From: Cymbidium sinense
Taxonomy: Eukaryota; Streptophyta; Magnoliopsida; Asparagales; Orchidaceae
Direction: 5' to 3'
DNA length: 64,000 nt
NCBI GenBank assembly: GCA_021442155.1
Contig: CM038221.1
Location: 45,145,648-45,209,647 of the forward strand
In this document: piece by piece, positions 1 through 10,999 of the stretch
How positions within the stretch are numbered: the first letter of the stretch is position 1
How the letters are laid out: every line of letters begins with the position of its first letter
Position numbers and translations under genes: made by a program
The notes under the pieces: generated by a model
What the model saw: only the letters and a program-made list of their open reading frames with translations
Told to the model about the DNA's origin: nothing
Database searches by the model: none

Positions 1-620
1 CTTTCCTCATTTGGAAGCAAGCTAACTTAGAGGCAGCAGAGAAAGAGATATTGAACTGCGTGCTCTACAGCCATTGTTAAAATAAAAATATTATACAACC
101 AACTGTGGAACCAAAAGCGAGTGTTGTTCCAACCATAACAAGTTGAGAGCCTAAGATGGGCAAAGCGGAACAACTCTACTGGTCAAATCAAATAGTCCTT
201 CCGACTGACATAATGTCGTTCCACTTAGTGAGAAACTCTAAATCAGATGCAAGAGTGTATCGGGTCCTTAAAGTTGCTAAGGAGAAAAGACTGATAAATT
301 TTTTTTAAAGTCCTGTCATTAGAGAGGCTAGAGTTGCTCCTCCAAGGAGACCTCCTACAACCCTGATAGGATATCAACCAATTCAAGTTCCGCATGGTGA
401 GCATCAAGGAGTGACACCTGGACCACAAGTCTAAGAATTCGTCGTCGAAAGGTCTCGACAAAAATGTAAGAAAATTTGGAGGCTGAAGCGTCGAAGTGAG
501 ACTACTTTAAAGAAGGATAGTGACGTGACATCTGGACTATACTCCTAGAGATCCACCACAAATGAAACTCGTTAAGAATGTGTACCTAAGAAAAATATCC
601 TATGTGAGATGTTAATCACA
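1..620 (+). pseudogene. gag-side internal remnant of element 1
   Basis: Non-coding today. The stretch matches 15,650-16,720 in element 2 along most of its length. Shared phrases include a short peptide reading roughly GEHQGVTPGPQV near 400-430, seen as GEHLGVTPGPHVQES at 16,010. In full-length elements this position, upstream of protease and RT, is gag or the gag-protease linker. I see no CCHC zinc knuckle. Just downstream the sequence jumps to the end of RT, so protease and most of RT are deleted from this copy. Confidence 0.45.
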
Positions 621-739
621 CCGGAGCTTGATCATCTCCATATCTTGAGAAGAGGTCGTTTGATCATACCGAGCCAAAAGTATATTGGAGGCATCGATCA
701 GAGTTTCGTGTCCAAGAGGAAGAAGCTGATGTAAAAGGA

Positions 740-1240
740 TACTCCTTTCAAATAGGACAAAAAATTGTCGAGAGGCTTTTAACAGTATCAAGAAGTATCA
801 TTAAATCACCATTCTCACAATAATCCAGGAAAGCCTCTCATTTTAATAGCATTGGAAGAATCTACGTGCTCTGGCAAACAAGAGGGAAAGGATAGCGTTC
901 TATATTACATTAGTCGAAGATTGATAGGAGCAGAAATACATTATTCTACAATTGAGAAGCATTGTTTGACATTAATTTTTTGCTTTTCAAAAGCTATGTT
1001 ATTATATGCTATCTCATAAAATTACTGTCATCTTAAGAATCGATCCGCTGAAGTTCTTGATGACAAGACTAGCGTTGACAGGTCGCTTGACACGATGGGC
1101 TATTATTTTGCTACAATTTGACATCACATATGTTCCCAAAAAGTCGTGAATGGGTAAATTATGACAGACCTCCTTGCTGCACACCCTATCCCGACAGATT
1201 CATCGCTCAATGATGATCTCCTTGATGAGCAGGTCATGCA
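740..1240 (+). pseudogene. RT end and RNase H remnant (element 1)
   Basis: Translation in shifting frames gives the classic gypsy RNase H region: a KPLILIALEES strand, then VLYYISRRLIGAE, then HYSTIEKHCLTLIF and KFLMTRLALTGRLTRWA, ending in a LLAAHPIPTDSSLNDD linker. In an active element this domain degrades the RNA strand during reverse transcription. Stops and frame changes interrupt it, and the RT palm with its YVDD box is absent upstream. The same domain, better kept, lies on the minus strand at 32,280-32,690 in element 3. Confidence 0.75.
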
Positions 1241-1259
1241 TATATACGAAAAAAAAGCA

Positions 1260-1720
1260 GTAAATGTAGGGATTGTATTTTGATAGAGCTTCATCCATCA
1301 AATACACTAAGCCCTCAAATCTCCCAAAAGCTCGAGCTGGAATCAGTCTCATCTTGATCACGCTAGAAGGGGTATAATGAAGCATTCCTACCAGTTGATT
1401 GAGCCACAAAGCACAATACAAAATGTTAGTAGTAGGTCTGGATGAAGCCATCTTCATGGGAGCTCAAAATCTACAAGTTTATGGTGATTCTCAGCTTGTC
1501 ATTAATCAAGTGCTGGGCCTTTACAAAATCAACAAGCTTGAATTGACCCAATATCATGTTTTCTGCTCATAAAGAAAATCCCAAATATCATTATGACTCA
1601 AGTTTCTAGAGTGCAAAATATATTATTTAGCCAAGTTAGCTAAAGAAATGATGATTATCTACTAATTAGTGTTTGCACTTGGGTCAAAGCCAATAAATCA
1701 AAATCACTGGAAGAGGGTCA
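1260..1720 (+). pseudogene. Second RNase H domain remnant (element 1)
   Basis: After the RNase H linker a second RNase H-like domain follows. It can be read from a YFD motif near 1278, through VYGDSQLVINQV near 1480-1510, to AKLAKEM near 1630. A second RNase H between the gypsy RNase H and integrase is a hallmark of the Tat lineage. The position of the catalytic Glu (NNEA in element 4) reads HKAQ here, so the site is lost. Several stops are present. Confidence 0.6.
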
Positions 1721-1899
1721 TCAAATGCAAGCCGGATACAACTCACGCTGTTCTCACACTGCTACAAATTGCTCATCAAAATCAATAAGATGAGGCTCAA
1801 ACTATTCAGGAGGTAAGACCTCAATCTGAAGAAACTCTAAGACCATGAAGTGAAATCCTTATAGTAGAAGAGAAGGAAGATTAGAGACAACACTTCGTC

Positions 1900-2560
1900 G
1901 ACTACTTTAAGGAAAGCAAATTATCAATAACGATGGATGCACAACCGAGAAAAGGTTTTATGTGTGCTTATGTTGGCAATACCTTATCATGATCATTTGA
2001 GTAGATGTGGCTGTTTGGGAATAAAGAAGCCAACAATATCTCACAATGGCTCCCTTCAAAAGCACTAAAATTTAAAGATTTGTTGATCGACATAAGATTG
2101 ATTGACGATACTCGTTGATTAATAATCAGAGAGCAAATAGCTTGGGCGAGGCTTTCAATAAACCACTATTCAAGTTACTTAGAAAAATCCTTACAAGAAA
2201 TAAAAGGGAGTGACATACCAAGCTTGTTGAAGCTTTATGGGATTACCGCACCACCTACAAGACTCTCACAAAATCCACTCCCATAGTATTTAAGCTAAAG
2301 TAGTCTTGCCACTTGAAGTTGAACTACCTTCAGTAGCCATTCAACACAATCTCACTCAAGATTAGAATGTCCGCCTGATAGCTTGATGTGCTTGACAAGG
2401 CTAGGCTCCAAGCTCAATAAAATTTAGAAGTCTACCGAGTGAGGACGTCCAAAGCATTTGATCATATAGTACGTTCTCGAGCTTTTCAAGAAGAGGAATT
2501 AGTTATTGTGCTGAGAAGACTAATTATTTCTCACTATTATTATATGTGTAAGTTTTGCTT
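1900..2560 (+). pseudogene. Integrase remnant (element 1)
   Basis: Degraded integrase. The clearest blocks are LGEAFNKPLFKLLRK near 2135-2180, where GEAFNK holds the catalytic Glu of the DDE triad, then KLVEALWDYRTTYKTLTKST near 2220-2280. The C-terminal part continues as LEVYRVRTSKAFDHIV and ELVIVLRRLI near 2430-2525. The N-terminal zinc finger is barely readable. The order and spacing match the minus-strand integrase of element 3 (30,340-31,490). Confidence 0.7.
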
Positions 2561-2564
2561 GAAA

Positions 2565-5420
2565 ATTCTCTTGTAATACAAAAATGCATTTCTGAAATGA
2601 AGCAAAAATCCCTCTGTCAGACAGAGGGCATTTTTTTTTTAAATTTATAGCAAAATGTCGGGCTCTCTCTGTGAAATAAGAGGTCTTTCTATTGTATTTG
2701 GGTTGACATCGCGCCTAAGGCCGAGATCCCTGTATACATATTCAAATTATGTATTCAAAATTCACAAGTCTCAAAGTCTTATCGGCAAAAAAGAGAAATT
2801 TATAAGTTTGCAAACTACAACAAATCAAGTTGGAAACACATCTTCCATTCATACATCAAATCTAGGGCTCGAGTGGGTGCATAAGGTCGGACTCAATAAG
2901 CCCAAATATGACCGATTCGCTGACATATCTACTTACTCAACATGCCACAAAGGTCGTAGTAAGTGATCCCCCATCTCATTTGCCCGATAATAAAATCCTT
3001 CATCAATTGCTTAAGTCCAATACTCAAATAGGTACATAAGGTCAGACTCAACAAGCCAAAATACGGTTGAGTCACTAATAGGTCTGCTTACTCAATACAC
3101 CACAAAGGCCGTAGCAAGAGATCCCTTACTTTGTTAGTTCAAAGACAAGAGCATCCAAATCTCCAAATCCCTCCAACTTGGCGAGTTCAAATGGTCCAGA
3201 CTAGGAGATCATCCCTAATGGTCATAAGGTCATTTTTTTCAAAATAAAAAAAAGATCCTCACTCGAGAAAGCACTAAGCTGAGTTTGGTATCAATATCAA
3301 ATGAGAAATGTCAACTCCTTAAGTCTTAAAACAAAAGCAAAGATGAAGGAAACTCTTCCCAAGCAAGTCCAGCCAAGCAAAAAAATAAAGGACGAGGAAG
3401 TCACCCCAATGTTCATATAAAGCCAAAGGTCAACTGGATTTATGTCATCAACATGTCCGTTACGTGCAAAGCAGAGGACTGATGACTTTTCTCCATTGAC
3501 CTAACACAAGCTCTGAGGGCTAGGTCATAGAAAAGCACCCTTCTATAAGCCCACGAAAGTAAAAAGTTAGGGCAAAAGGTAATTTCATATCACCTGACAA
3601 GTCTTCAAGACAATTCAAGATTTTCCTCTATCAAATCCATCAAGGCACAAAGTCAGGATAGAAGGAAATATAAGATACAAATCTCTAAGATTGAATCTTC
3701 AACAAGTCCATCAAAGCACCAAGCATAGGACTGAAGACTACTTCATCTCGCCATCAAGTCATCAGCTCCATTAAGTCCACCAAGGCACAAGCTAGACAGA
3801 GAAAATATAAATTTCAAACTCAGGAAGTCTTCAACGAGTCCAAAAGCATAAAGCATAAGACCAAAGATATTCCAAATTCTCTCAATAGTATTGAAGCTCG
3901 TTAGGGGCATTTTATATGTTTCTTTGAGTGGATATTGTGCTTTAAGCCGAGATTCTTAGATAGATACATATTATGATTGAAAAATCATATCATATTTATT
4001 TTACAGCAAAGGAAATCAAGCTTTGAAATGTATTTCTGAACTAATCTGCAATCTCCTTGTCAGACAAGAGCCTTTTTTATGATCAAGATTGTTCAACCAT
4101 CTCCTGTGAAATAGGAGGTCTTCTTGTATATATTTAGGTTGACATCGAGCTTTATGCCAAGATCCTTGAATATATCTATTACTGTTATCATTAAAATTGC
4201 AGTCTCTTGCAATAGCAAAAATAATCTATTTATGTGCACGAAAAAATAACTTTAAATTTCAAAAATTTGTCTCCAAGATTCGTCAAATATTGAAGATTAA
4301 GTCAGAAGAACTCCCAATTTTGGAAGCTTCAATCAACTAAGTTGGAAAAATATCAACCCCTACATATTCAAGTCTAGGACTCGGATGGGTTCTAAAGGTT
4401 AGACTCAACAAGCCCATAAATGGTCGAGTTCGCTTCCTCATTCAACAAGCCAAGAAAAGGCAGTGAAAGAGCCCTCGCTCATTAGTCTAATGACCAAATC
4501 ATCAATCCATCATAGCTTAAGTCGAAGACTGAAGTAGGTTCTAAAGGTCGGACTTGACAAGCCCATAAATGGCCGAGTTGCTGACGCTCTCCTCACTCAA
4601 CAAGCCACAAGAAAATACCAGTGAAAGAGCCTCGCCGTCATCCAATGATGAAATGTCAATCTCAAACCAGATCCTTTAGTGACTACAAGCAACTAAAATC
4701 TAAGAGATCTTTCCACTTGATCGATGGACGAAGAAAATCAGAAGAAACTTTAAATTCAGAGCTGCATCAAATCAATCTATTTATTGCCTACAATGTGATA
4801 TTTCAATCTCTTTTCAAATGATCTGATCAAGCACAAAGCACAGATCAAAGCCAATCTCCTCATCAAGTCCTCACAAAGCGTAAAAAAACACAGACCAGGA
4901 AGCAATTCCATAGTTCACACAAAAATATTTGTTGAATTAAAGGAATTTCATGGTATTCGGTCTATTGAAGCACACATTGCTAGACTGATAACTCAATATT
5001 ATAGACCTAATATGAGCCAAAAGGTCGGGTCAACTGTATGCACCCTTCAATGAGTCTATCAAAGCAACAAGCACAGGACTTAGAGCATACATACACTTCA
5101 TGACAAGTCAATATAGACGAATAAGGTCAATCCTTCATCAAAGTTCGTCAAGCTTAAAGCTATGATAGAAGAAATTTTAAATCTCAAAGCAAACAAATTG
5201 ATTTCTCCATTCAACCCGGTCAAGCATGAAGTAAGGGTTAGAGGAAATCTAAATTTGTAATAACACAAAAGAAAGAGATCTTCAAAGAAACCCAATGAAG
5301 AGTAGATGGTGGAAGAAGCTCTTCATGAGTCCAGTTGAAAGTCGATGTGATTCAATACCCATGGCCCCAAAGGGTCAATTTCAACAAACGACTCACGCAT
5401 GAATCACATTTATCTACATT
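2565..5420 (+). repeat. 3' untranslated region of element 1, built of short diverged repeats
   Basis: No reading frame is believable. Several motifs recur. The first is a palindromic hairpin with T-run (2610-2640 and 4053-4078). The second is a block around ggttgacatcgagcttta (near 2700 and 4140). The third is a block of about 150 bases around ggtcggactcaacaagccc (2885, 3042, 4390, 4550). The fourth is a block around aagtccatcaaggcacaaag (3640-3840 and again 4860-5290). The same blocks in the same order occur at 16,860-20,332 and, inverted, at 28,638-30,330. Repeat-rich 3' regions are known in Ogre/Tat elements. Confidence 0.75.
2610..2640 (+). other. Perfect 9-bp palindromic hairpin followed by a T-run
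   Basis: CCCTCTGTC, one A, then GACAGAGGG (2610-2628), followed within two bases by at least ten T. Related hairpins, mostly with T-rich tails, occur at 4053, 16,962, 17,138, 18,567, 18,728 and 18,891, and on the minus strand at 30,004 and 30,166. The function is unknown; the shape resembles a hairpin-U-tract terminator, but this is a plant element. Confidence 0.7.
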
Positions 5421-6433
5421 TGATGACCTCCATATATGTGTCATAAATCACGATAAGCCCCAAGTTAAATTCGATCGACTTTCATAATGACAACGAGGCT
5501 CAAAATGCACTGACGCTACAAAATGGTCGAAATGACATCACGATAATTTAAACTTTCCGCTCAAAATATCAAAATTGATCAATATAAATATTACAAAATC
5601 TAATAAGAATTGCCGAGCTATCAATATATCGACGATATCGAGTCGGAAGCGTGATAATATACAAACAACTCCGTTCATAAAATTGATCATTCCATTAGCT
5701 TCAAAATATCAAAATTTATCAAATGAGACTATTCGCGCAAATCTGAATGAAGTCGAGTTAAAGTATAATGCACATTTTGAACCGAAAGTGATCCAGACGC
5801 CAAACTAGCCTGCTCATAAACAAACGCCATTCCTGAATCAAAATTTTGTAGAGACATCCAATTTGATTAAATTTCTTAAAATTTCAAAAATTAAGATGTA
5901 ATTTGAGATAAATCATTTGATTATCTCTTAATCACATCAAGTCAATGCTTCGAAACTCGCAGCCGCCCTTCCCCATACCTCCACCTCCTATTCAACTAAT
6001 AAAGAGGCGCCACATCACTTGCCCCATACCACCTCATTTAATTAAACCTTATCCCTGCTGCAAGCTGAACGGACAAGGAGACAGCCGAGGGAAACCTTAC
6101 CAAAAAATGGACGATCTATTCGTCTCTGCAAAAAAAAAAAAGCAGCATAATCCCTTTCTCTCTCCCTCTGCCATTTCATAGATTCATTCTTGGATCAAGT
6201 TTGTTTTCATCTTCCTATACAAGGAAAGTCCTGTTGTTCTATGATATACTCTTCGGCAGTCTGTTCGATCGCTTGATAATTCCATTAACATCCCATCCCC
6301 GACATTCACGAACTCTAACTCCTTCCGCAGAATCCACCTTCTCCAATCCTACTCCGTTGTATTCCTCTACAACTTCTATGTGATCTGCTGAGTTAATTTA
6401 GCCATCATATATGATCTTTCCCCAATCTGATAG

Positions 6434-6831
6434 ATGTCGACGGAGGAAGAAAGGCGGCTTGGTATTGATAAGAGGAAGCAAAAAACGGATGCTCAAACCG
6501 TGAATCAGCGGGAAGGTCTCATATGAGGAAGCAGAAGCATTTGAATGATATCGTGAACGAGGTGTGTAAGCTCCAGGAAGAGAACAACCAGATCTCAGAG
6601 CAGGTGAAGTTGAGGAGCGAGTGGTACTCTAGGGTTGAGGCCGAGAACAGGGTGATGAGGGTCTAAGTGACTAAGCTTACGGAGAGGCTTCGGTCCATGA
6701 ACTCATTGCTTAGGTTCTTAGGGGTTAAGAACGGGATGGCAATGCAGATTTCTGATCTACTCCTCAAGCCATGGCAGGTCCCTTGCCCAACACAGTCCAT
6801 TATGGCGTTGGCCAATGTTTTCTAGTGCTGA
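6434..6831 (+). pseudogene. bZIP transcription factor pseudogene (group S1 type)
   Basis: A nearly full-length but broken bZIP gene with no intron, as is usual for group S1 plant bZIPs. The start codon at 6434 opens MSTEEERRLGIDKRK; the basic region is badly altered and a frameshift near 6520 leads into MRKQKHLNDIVNEVCKLQEE. The leucine-zipper part follows (SRVEAENRVMRV, TKLTERLRSMNSLLRFLGV). The C-terminus ends SIMALANVF, stop, C, stop. Two in-frame stops look like CAA or CAG changed to TAA or TAG (after VMRV and after NVF), as C-to-T decay would give. The intact family binds ACGT-type DNA as dimers in the nucleus. It lies in sense orientation inside the element 1 LTR. Confidence 0.85.
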
Positions 6832-6883
6832 ATCGGAGACATTGGAGAAACTTATCTTATGCTGTTAAGTTCTGGGCGTTATA

Positions 6884-7165
6884 TTGATGCCGAGAATCAA
6901 AGAGGGAGCTCTACAGATTCTACCGTGCATTGAAGGTCATTCATGGGGAGGAGAAAGGGGAGATCATGGCTATGTTACTCTCTCCAACATCTCAAGCTCC
7001 ACCCGTGGGAGCTACAAGTGAGTCTGCCCGCAATCAAAATATTAGTCAATTTACCATGTTCCTAATAACTCCGGTTCAAGCATTCTGGATTCTACTGGGT
7101 GTCTCTAGCATTAATATGGAGAAGAAAACATATAACAATGTTGAAAAGTTATTTTCATGATCACT
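6884..7165 (+). other. Gene-like stretch between the bZIP and malic enzyme fragments, not recognised
   Basis: A frame at 6930-7160 reads 76 residues (MKVIHGEEKGEIMAMLLS...). I do not recognise it. It is G+C-richer than the LTR around it and may be bZIP 3' flanking sequence or malic enzyme upstream sequence carried along. No domain, signal or membrane segment is evident. Confidence 0.25.
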
Positions 7166-7318
7166 AAATGAATAGGAAAATGCTTCACTATCATCTGATG
7201 AACTGCATCCAATTTGGATTGAGGTCTTGGGTGATCAATTTTTGAGGCAATTTCTTAAGTTTATTTTCTATCGGTCTATTCTTGTGCTTTACAACATAAC
7301 ATTCCATAAAGAAGAATT

Positions 7319-7575
7319 TCTTCCTTCTTGTCTACCTGTTATAATTGATGTCGGAACAAACAATGAGAAGTTGCTGAAAGATGAGTTTTATATAGGATTT
7401 AGGCATAAGCGCACTACTGGTCAAGAATATGCTAACATTATGGAAGAATTTATGAGAGATGCTAAAAAAAACTATAGAGAAAAAGTGCTTATATAGCTCT
7501 TGTCCTATGGGGACAAAGGTTGCGTGGCAATTCAAAGATCATACTTTCTTGTTCCTTGGTCAAGGCGAATTGAAA
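7319..7575 (+). pseudogene. NADP-dependent malic enzyme fragment
   Basis: Residues read [20 protein letters not shown], then [20 protein letters not shown], then [15 protein letters not shown] followed by a TAG. This is the highly conserved malic-enzyme segment [25 protein letters not shown], closer to the plant NADP-ME than to the NAD-ME type. After a frameshift a second match, KDHTFLFLGQGE, corresponds to the start of the NAD(P)-binding fold (DHTFLFLGAGEAGTG); the second Gly-rich part is lost. The segment that normally lies between the two blocks is missing, so this is a rearranged scrap of well under a fifth of the gene. The intact enzyme decarboxylates malate to pyruvate with NADP. Confidence 0.85.
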
Positions 7576-7625
7576 TTTCATCCCGGATATGGAAGAGATA
7601 CATATGTCAATCTTTTGTCCATAGA

Positions 7626-7870
7626 AGCATCTGTTGTGTGCTCCATTGGAGAGTGTAATTCATGAGGAATTGAATGCTAAGCAGCCATCGACTTTTGAAT
7701 GGTTTTGGTCACATCAACATCCAATTGTAGTGACTACTTTCGTGAACATCTTTGAAGAGGATCCTTGCTTCACAGCAGCTACGACATTATGCTCCATAGG
7801 AATGTCATCTATATCAAGCACTACAAATGATCTCACACGTTTTATGCTTGATTCTTTTATGTGTGTTTGA
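7626..7870 (+). pseudogene. Protein-like fragment, family not recognised
   Basis: An open frame (7634-7870) contains a protein-like stretch: STFEWFWSHQHPIVVTTFVN, then IFEEDPCFTAATTLCSIGMS. The balanced composition, unlike the low-complexity LTR sequence around it, suggests a captured exon. I could not place it in malic enzyme or in any family I know. It shares orientation with the bZIP and malic enzyme fragments. Confidence 0.3.
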
Positions 7871-8619
7871 AGACTATCACGCTAGTATAAGCTGGGAAGA
7901 CAAATGAAGATCGTAGACACTAATCGTTACATGGAGTCGAAAAGGAAGACTCAAAGAAATTTCACGGAAGACGCCGAGGCTTCCAAAATGCGATGACGAG
8001 ACTTAATTAATTTAACGCAAAATGAGCTATAAACTCAAAATTAAATTTGAATTAAAATGTTTAAATAATCTAGAAAAAAGAAGATAATGTCAGAAGACAC
8101 TAACCGCTATGAAGATGACGGAAGGTCAATATTAATGACCTAAGTGCGGAGAGGTCAATTTTAATTGTGGAGAATTAAATAAGAACAAATAAAAGTCTTG
8201 ATGAGCTTAAATTAAACTTATTTGAAAATGATAAATTAAAGAATAAACCTACATATATGCTCTTTTATGGTGTTTGAAGACCAGAATGCAAAGAAATTAT
8301 TAGATAAGACAACGAATGACATACCAAGACATTTCTTCAAATTTACGACCTTGCTGACAAGACGACAAAAATTCAAATTGACGGACTTAAAGATGATTAA
8401 TTAAATTTGAATTGAATATAAATTAAATTTGAACTAAACATGATGAAATTTTGAAGAATTGGAAGTTCAACAATAAGAATAAATCAAGCTTCATCAAAAC
8501 TTATAAATTCAATAAATTTAAACTAAACAAAAAAAAATATGGATGCTACTTTAAATGATTGAACATAAAATATCAAATATATTAAACATCGCATTCAAGC
8601 GCGTATTCTTAGATACAGA

Positions 8620-9430
8620 CGCTCAAATTGTCAATGCTAAAACTTAGTGTCAGGATGCCGCTGGGTTGATTCTCGGTTTGACTGAGTCCTGTAATAAAAC
8701 CTAATGACGTTGTTATAAATTTTCGAGAAAATCTTTGAAGTTAATTCATCATTTGCAAGATAACTATCTCCTAACTCCCAATGAAATAATCAATATATCA
8801 ACTAGGGGTAACTATTATCAAAATATTTATATTATATTCAATATTCTCAAATTCAAAATCCTCAAAATATAAATATAGGTCCGATCCTCTATTATTAAAT
8901 TAATAGAGACAAGATCTCAAATAATAAATTGAATGATTTAATCACGCATTATCCCCCAAACACGATGAATTAATTTAAATTTAGTGTCTGAGGACGTGGT
9001 TGATTCTCTGCTTAGTCTTGATTAGTCCATTAACAAAACCCAAAAAATCTATTATTATAAGAATTTCAACTTAGTAAAATATCTGAGAAGCTAATTCTAT
9101 CTTGTGACAGTAGATCTCATCCTTTATTAGGAGCTAAACAGAGCTGATAAGATCTAAAGTTCATAATTATATTTGATCCAATCAATTAACCACCCTGATG
9201 ATGGCCATGTTAAATGAAAAATTTAACCGGAGGAGATATTTCAATCAAAATATGATTACAATCTCAAAATAAATTAACTTAGATTGAATCTCAATTCAAA
9301 TGTAGAATTTAAATTATCATTGAGCTATAAATGCTTAAGTGAAATTCAATATTAAAAACTTAAAAGCCAAAAATCTAATTCACCTTCCGCAATTATTTGT
9401 CGGAGGTGATAAATGAAGAAAACCCTAGCT
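8620..9430 (+). repeat. Partial direct duplication inside the LTR of element 1
   Basis: A segment beginning near ttagtgtcaggatgccg (8645) and containing ggttgattctcggttt and a run of aacaaaacct-like bases recurs about 335 bases further on (8979 onward). Element 2 has one copy per LTR at the matching place (13,890 and 23,935), and element 3 has one on the minus strand (25,770 downward). The duplication is therefore private to element 1. Confidence 0.55.
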
Positions 9431-10084
9431 CACAAAGGAGCCAAAGTTAAATAAAGTACATAACTATGTTTACTCTCAAACAATCTCATGCTAGTGATGT
9501 CCGTGTCCTTTGACTGCGATGGTTTTACACAGATATGACGTAGTTCTTCAACGGTTTGTCGCTAAATGACACCAATGCTTTGCCTTTGAGTTGTGAACCA
9601 TGGGCATGATAGGGCAAAACCTTTAGTAGACTTAAACTTATCTCCTGGGACAAACACCACCCCGTCTGCGATTTATGATAACCCATGTGACGATAAGGAT
9701 CCTTCTGTCGTCAATTAACTCCTCTCGACTATGACAGATCACCCGACGATGATAACCATGGGATCTAGGCGCCATCGCTCAATACACCGCTTTAAGTTAA
9801 TTATAATGAATTTGATAAATCTAAATTCCAAAACTCCACATGCTGTTATTATATGCTACGCACTGAGTGACCTAATAACTAGCCTTAATCAAAAGTTCTC
9901 TCAAGATTGAGAGGGTAATTAACTATGCTTGCCATAGAAACTTGGAACCAGATCTAAAGTCCTCACAAATTGAGGAAAATCTCGCAAGGTCTTATCTACT
10001 ATTCCATCTGCTCAAAAATTACATCGATGCATAAATCATACTCTTTTCATCAAAGAGGTTGGTGGTAAATTTTCGGAGCCCACA
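9430..10084 (+). repeat. Conserved 3' end of the family A LTR
   Basis: No gene. The stretch holds the LTR-end block shared with 14,330-15,034 and 24,330-25,109, with landmarks aaccctagctcacaaa, tttgagttgtgaaccat, gataaggatcctt, gggatctagg and the terminal aaattttcggagcccaca. These blocks fix the ends of elements 1 and 2. Confidence 0.75.
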
Positions 10085-10223
10085 GGAACCTTATAGACCT
10101 AGGGTGGTGTTTGTCTAAGGAGATATATTTAAGTCCACCTTAGCTGACACAAGGCTTTTTACCCCATCAAGTTTACCCTATAGTTCACAACTCAAACAAT
10201 AGAACCATTAGGGAGCATATGGG
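10085..10223 (-). mobile_element. Displaced piece of the element 3 LTR
   Basis: The reverse complement matches the family A LTR at about 14,528-14,650 (landmarks tatgctccc, tttgagttgtgaac, gacaaacaccac). It continues exactly where the main element 3 LTR piece stops at 25,110. The two pieces were adjacent before element 2 inserted between them. The next part of this LTR must lie left of element 1, outside the window. Confidence 0.8.
10219..10223. repeat. Left target site duplication of element 2 (ATGGG)
   Basis: Five bases before the element 2 LTR start. The uninterrupted target in the element 2 LTR copies reads, inverted, gagcatacgggctacaat. The left side here ends in gagcatATGGG and the right side begins ACGGGctacaat at 25,110, so the pair differs by one C-to-T change. 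Confidence 0.75.
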
Positions 10224-10705
10224 AGTTGACCTCCATGCACACGCCATAAGTCAAGTCGAGCTCACAAGGTGAATTGATGAGAGCTTGAGCAAATCACGCG
10301 AAATGCACGGCATCACAAATTAGTCAAAATGATATTCAATCAAAGAACAAACTCCGTCATCATATTCTGAATGTCAAAATTGATCAGAATAGACATCTTT
10401 CATAATTCGATGATTGACCGATCAAGAAAGAAGTTCGTCTATGCACTGGCACACCTATCGAGGTTGGGAAGCCACGTTGATGCCCAAATGACCTCCGTTT
10501 ATGAAATTGATTATGCCGTTAGTGTCAAAATATCAAAACCTATTAAATGAGACTTTTTGCGCTCAATTGACCGATGCATGAATATCGGCGAAAGCGATGA
10601 TGCATTTGAACTAAAATTAATCGATTTGGCGTCAGCGTGGACCAAAACGACTCCGATTGCAAAGCATTTGCGTCGTTATGTAAGAATATCAAAATAATCT
10701 AAGAT

Positions 10706-10708
<3 letters not shown>

Positions 10709-10750
<42 letters not shown>
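10709..10750. repeat. (TA)21 microsatellite
   Basis: Uninterrupted TA dinucleotides after aagattga. The same site in the 3' LTR (20847-20864) has nine units, and on the minus strand in element 3 (28107-28123) about eight. Confidence 0.95.
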
Positions 10751-10757
<7 letters not shown>

Positions 10758-10810
10758 TTATATGATATGCTGCAAAATTGAGAAGGATTAATTTTCATTT
10801 AAATAAACAA

Positions 10811-10964
<154 letters not shown>

Positions 10965-10999
10965 CTAAGAAAGACTTAACCACAGGGCCTTTATTCATT

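Larger units (their letters stand above)
1..10084 (+). mobile_element. Element 1: Ty3/gypsy (Tat/Ogre type) retrotransposon, family A, right-hand part
   Basis: This is the 3' part of a family A element; its 5' end lies left of the window. In order it holds a gag-like scrap, degraded RNase H, second RNase H and integrase, a repeat-rich 3' untranslated region, and a 3' LTR from 5421 to 10084. Its right end is set by comparison with the 3' LTR of element 2: both end in a cggagccca-type terminus, and here the next bases (ggaac, 10085-10089) are minus-strand LTR of element 3. The left target duplication is therefore predicted to be ggaac. The coding part carries many stops and frameshifts, so the copy is dead. 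Confidence 0.8.
5421..10084 (+). mobile_element. 3' LTR of element 1 (family A)
   Basis: The start is placed where tgatgacctcc aligns with tgttgatctcc of the element 2 LTR; the end is at cggagcccaca. The first 400 bases and the last 2 kb (from about 7960) align with the element 2 LTRs. The middle does not: where element 2 has a leader-like stretch and a tandem array (10,960-12,750), this copy has bZIP and malic-enzyme fragments (5940-7870). Total length is close to that of the element 2 LTR (4664 against 4777 bases). Confidence 0.75.

Noticed and set aside
2655..2966. 103-residue frame, related to 17,228-17,494, as a conserved gene
   Set aside because: Similarity follows the repeat blocks of the 3' untranslated region. 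The frame breaks in the second copy, and the same blocks occur inverted in element 3 without a frame.
6150..6383. Sucrose-control upstream reading frame (conserved peptide uORF) before the bZIP
   Set aside because: A stretch reading FVFIFLY is vaguely similar, but the conserved SFSVVFLYWFY core and a proper start are not present in one frame.
5815..7960. Helitron or Pack-MULE as carrier of the bZIP and malic enzyme fragments
   Set aside because: No convincing CTRR end with hairpin, no terminal inverted repeats and no flanking duplication found by eye. The possibility stays open.
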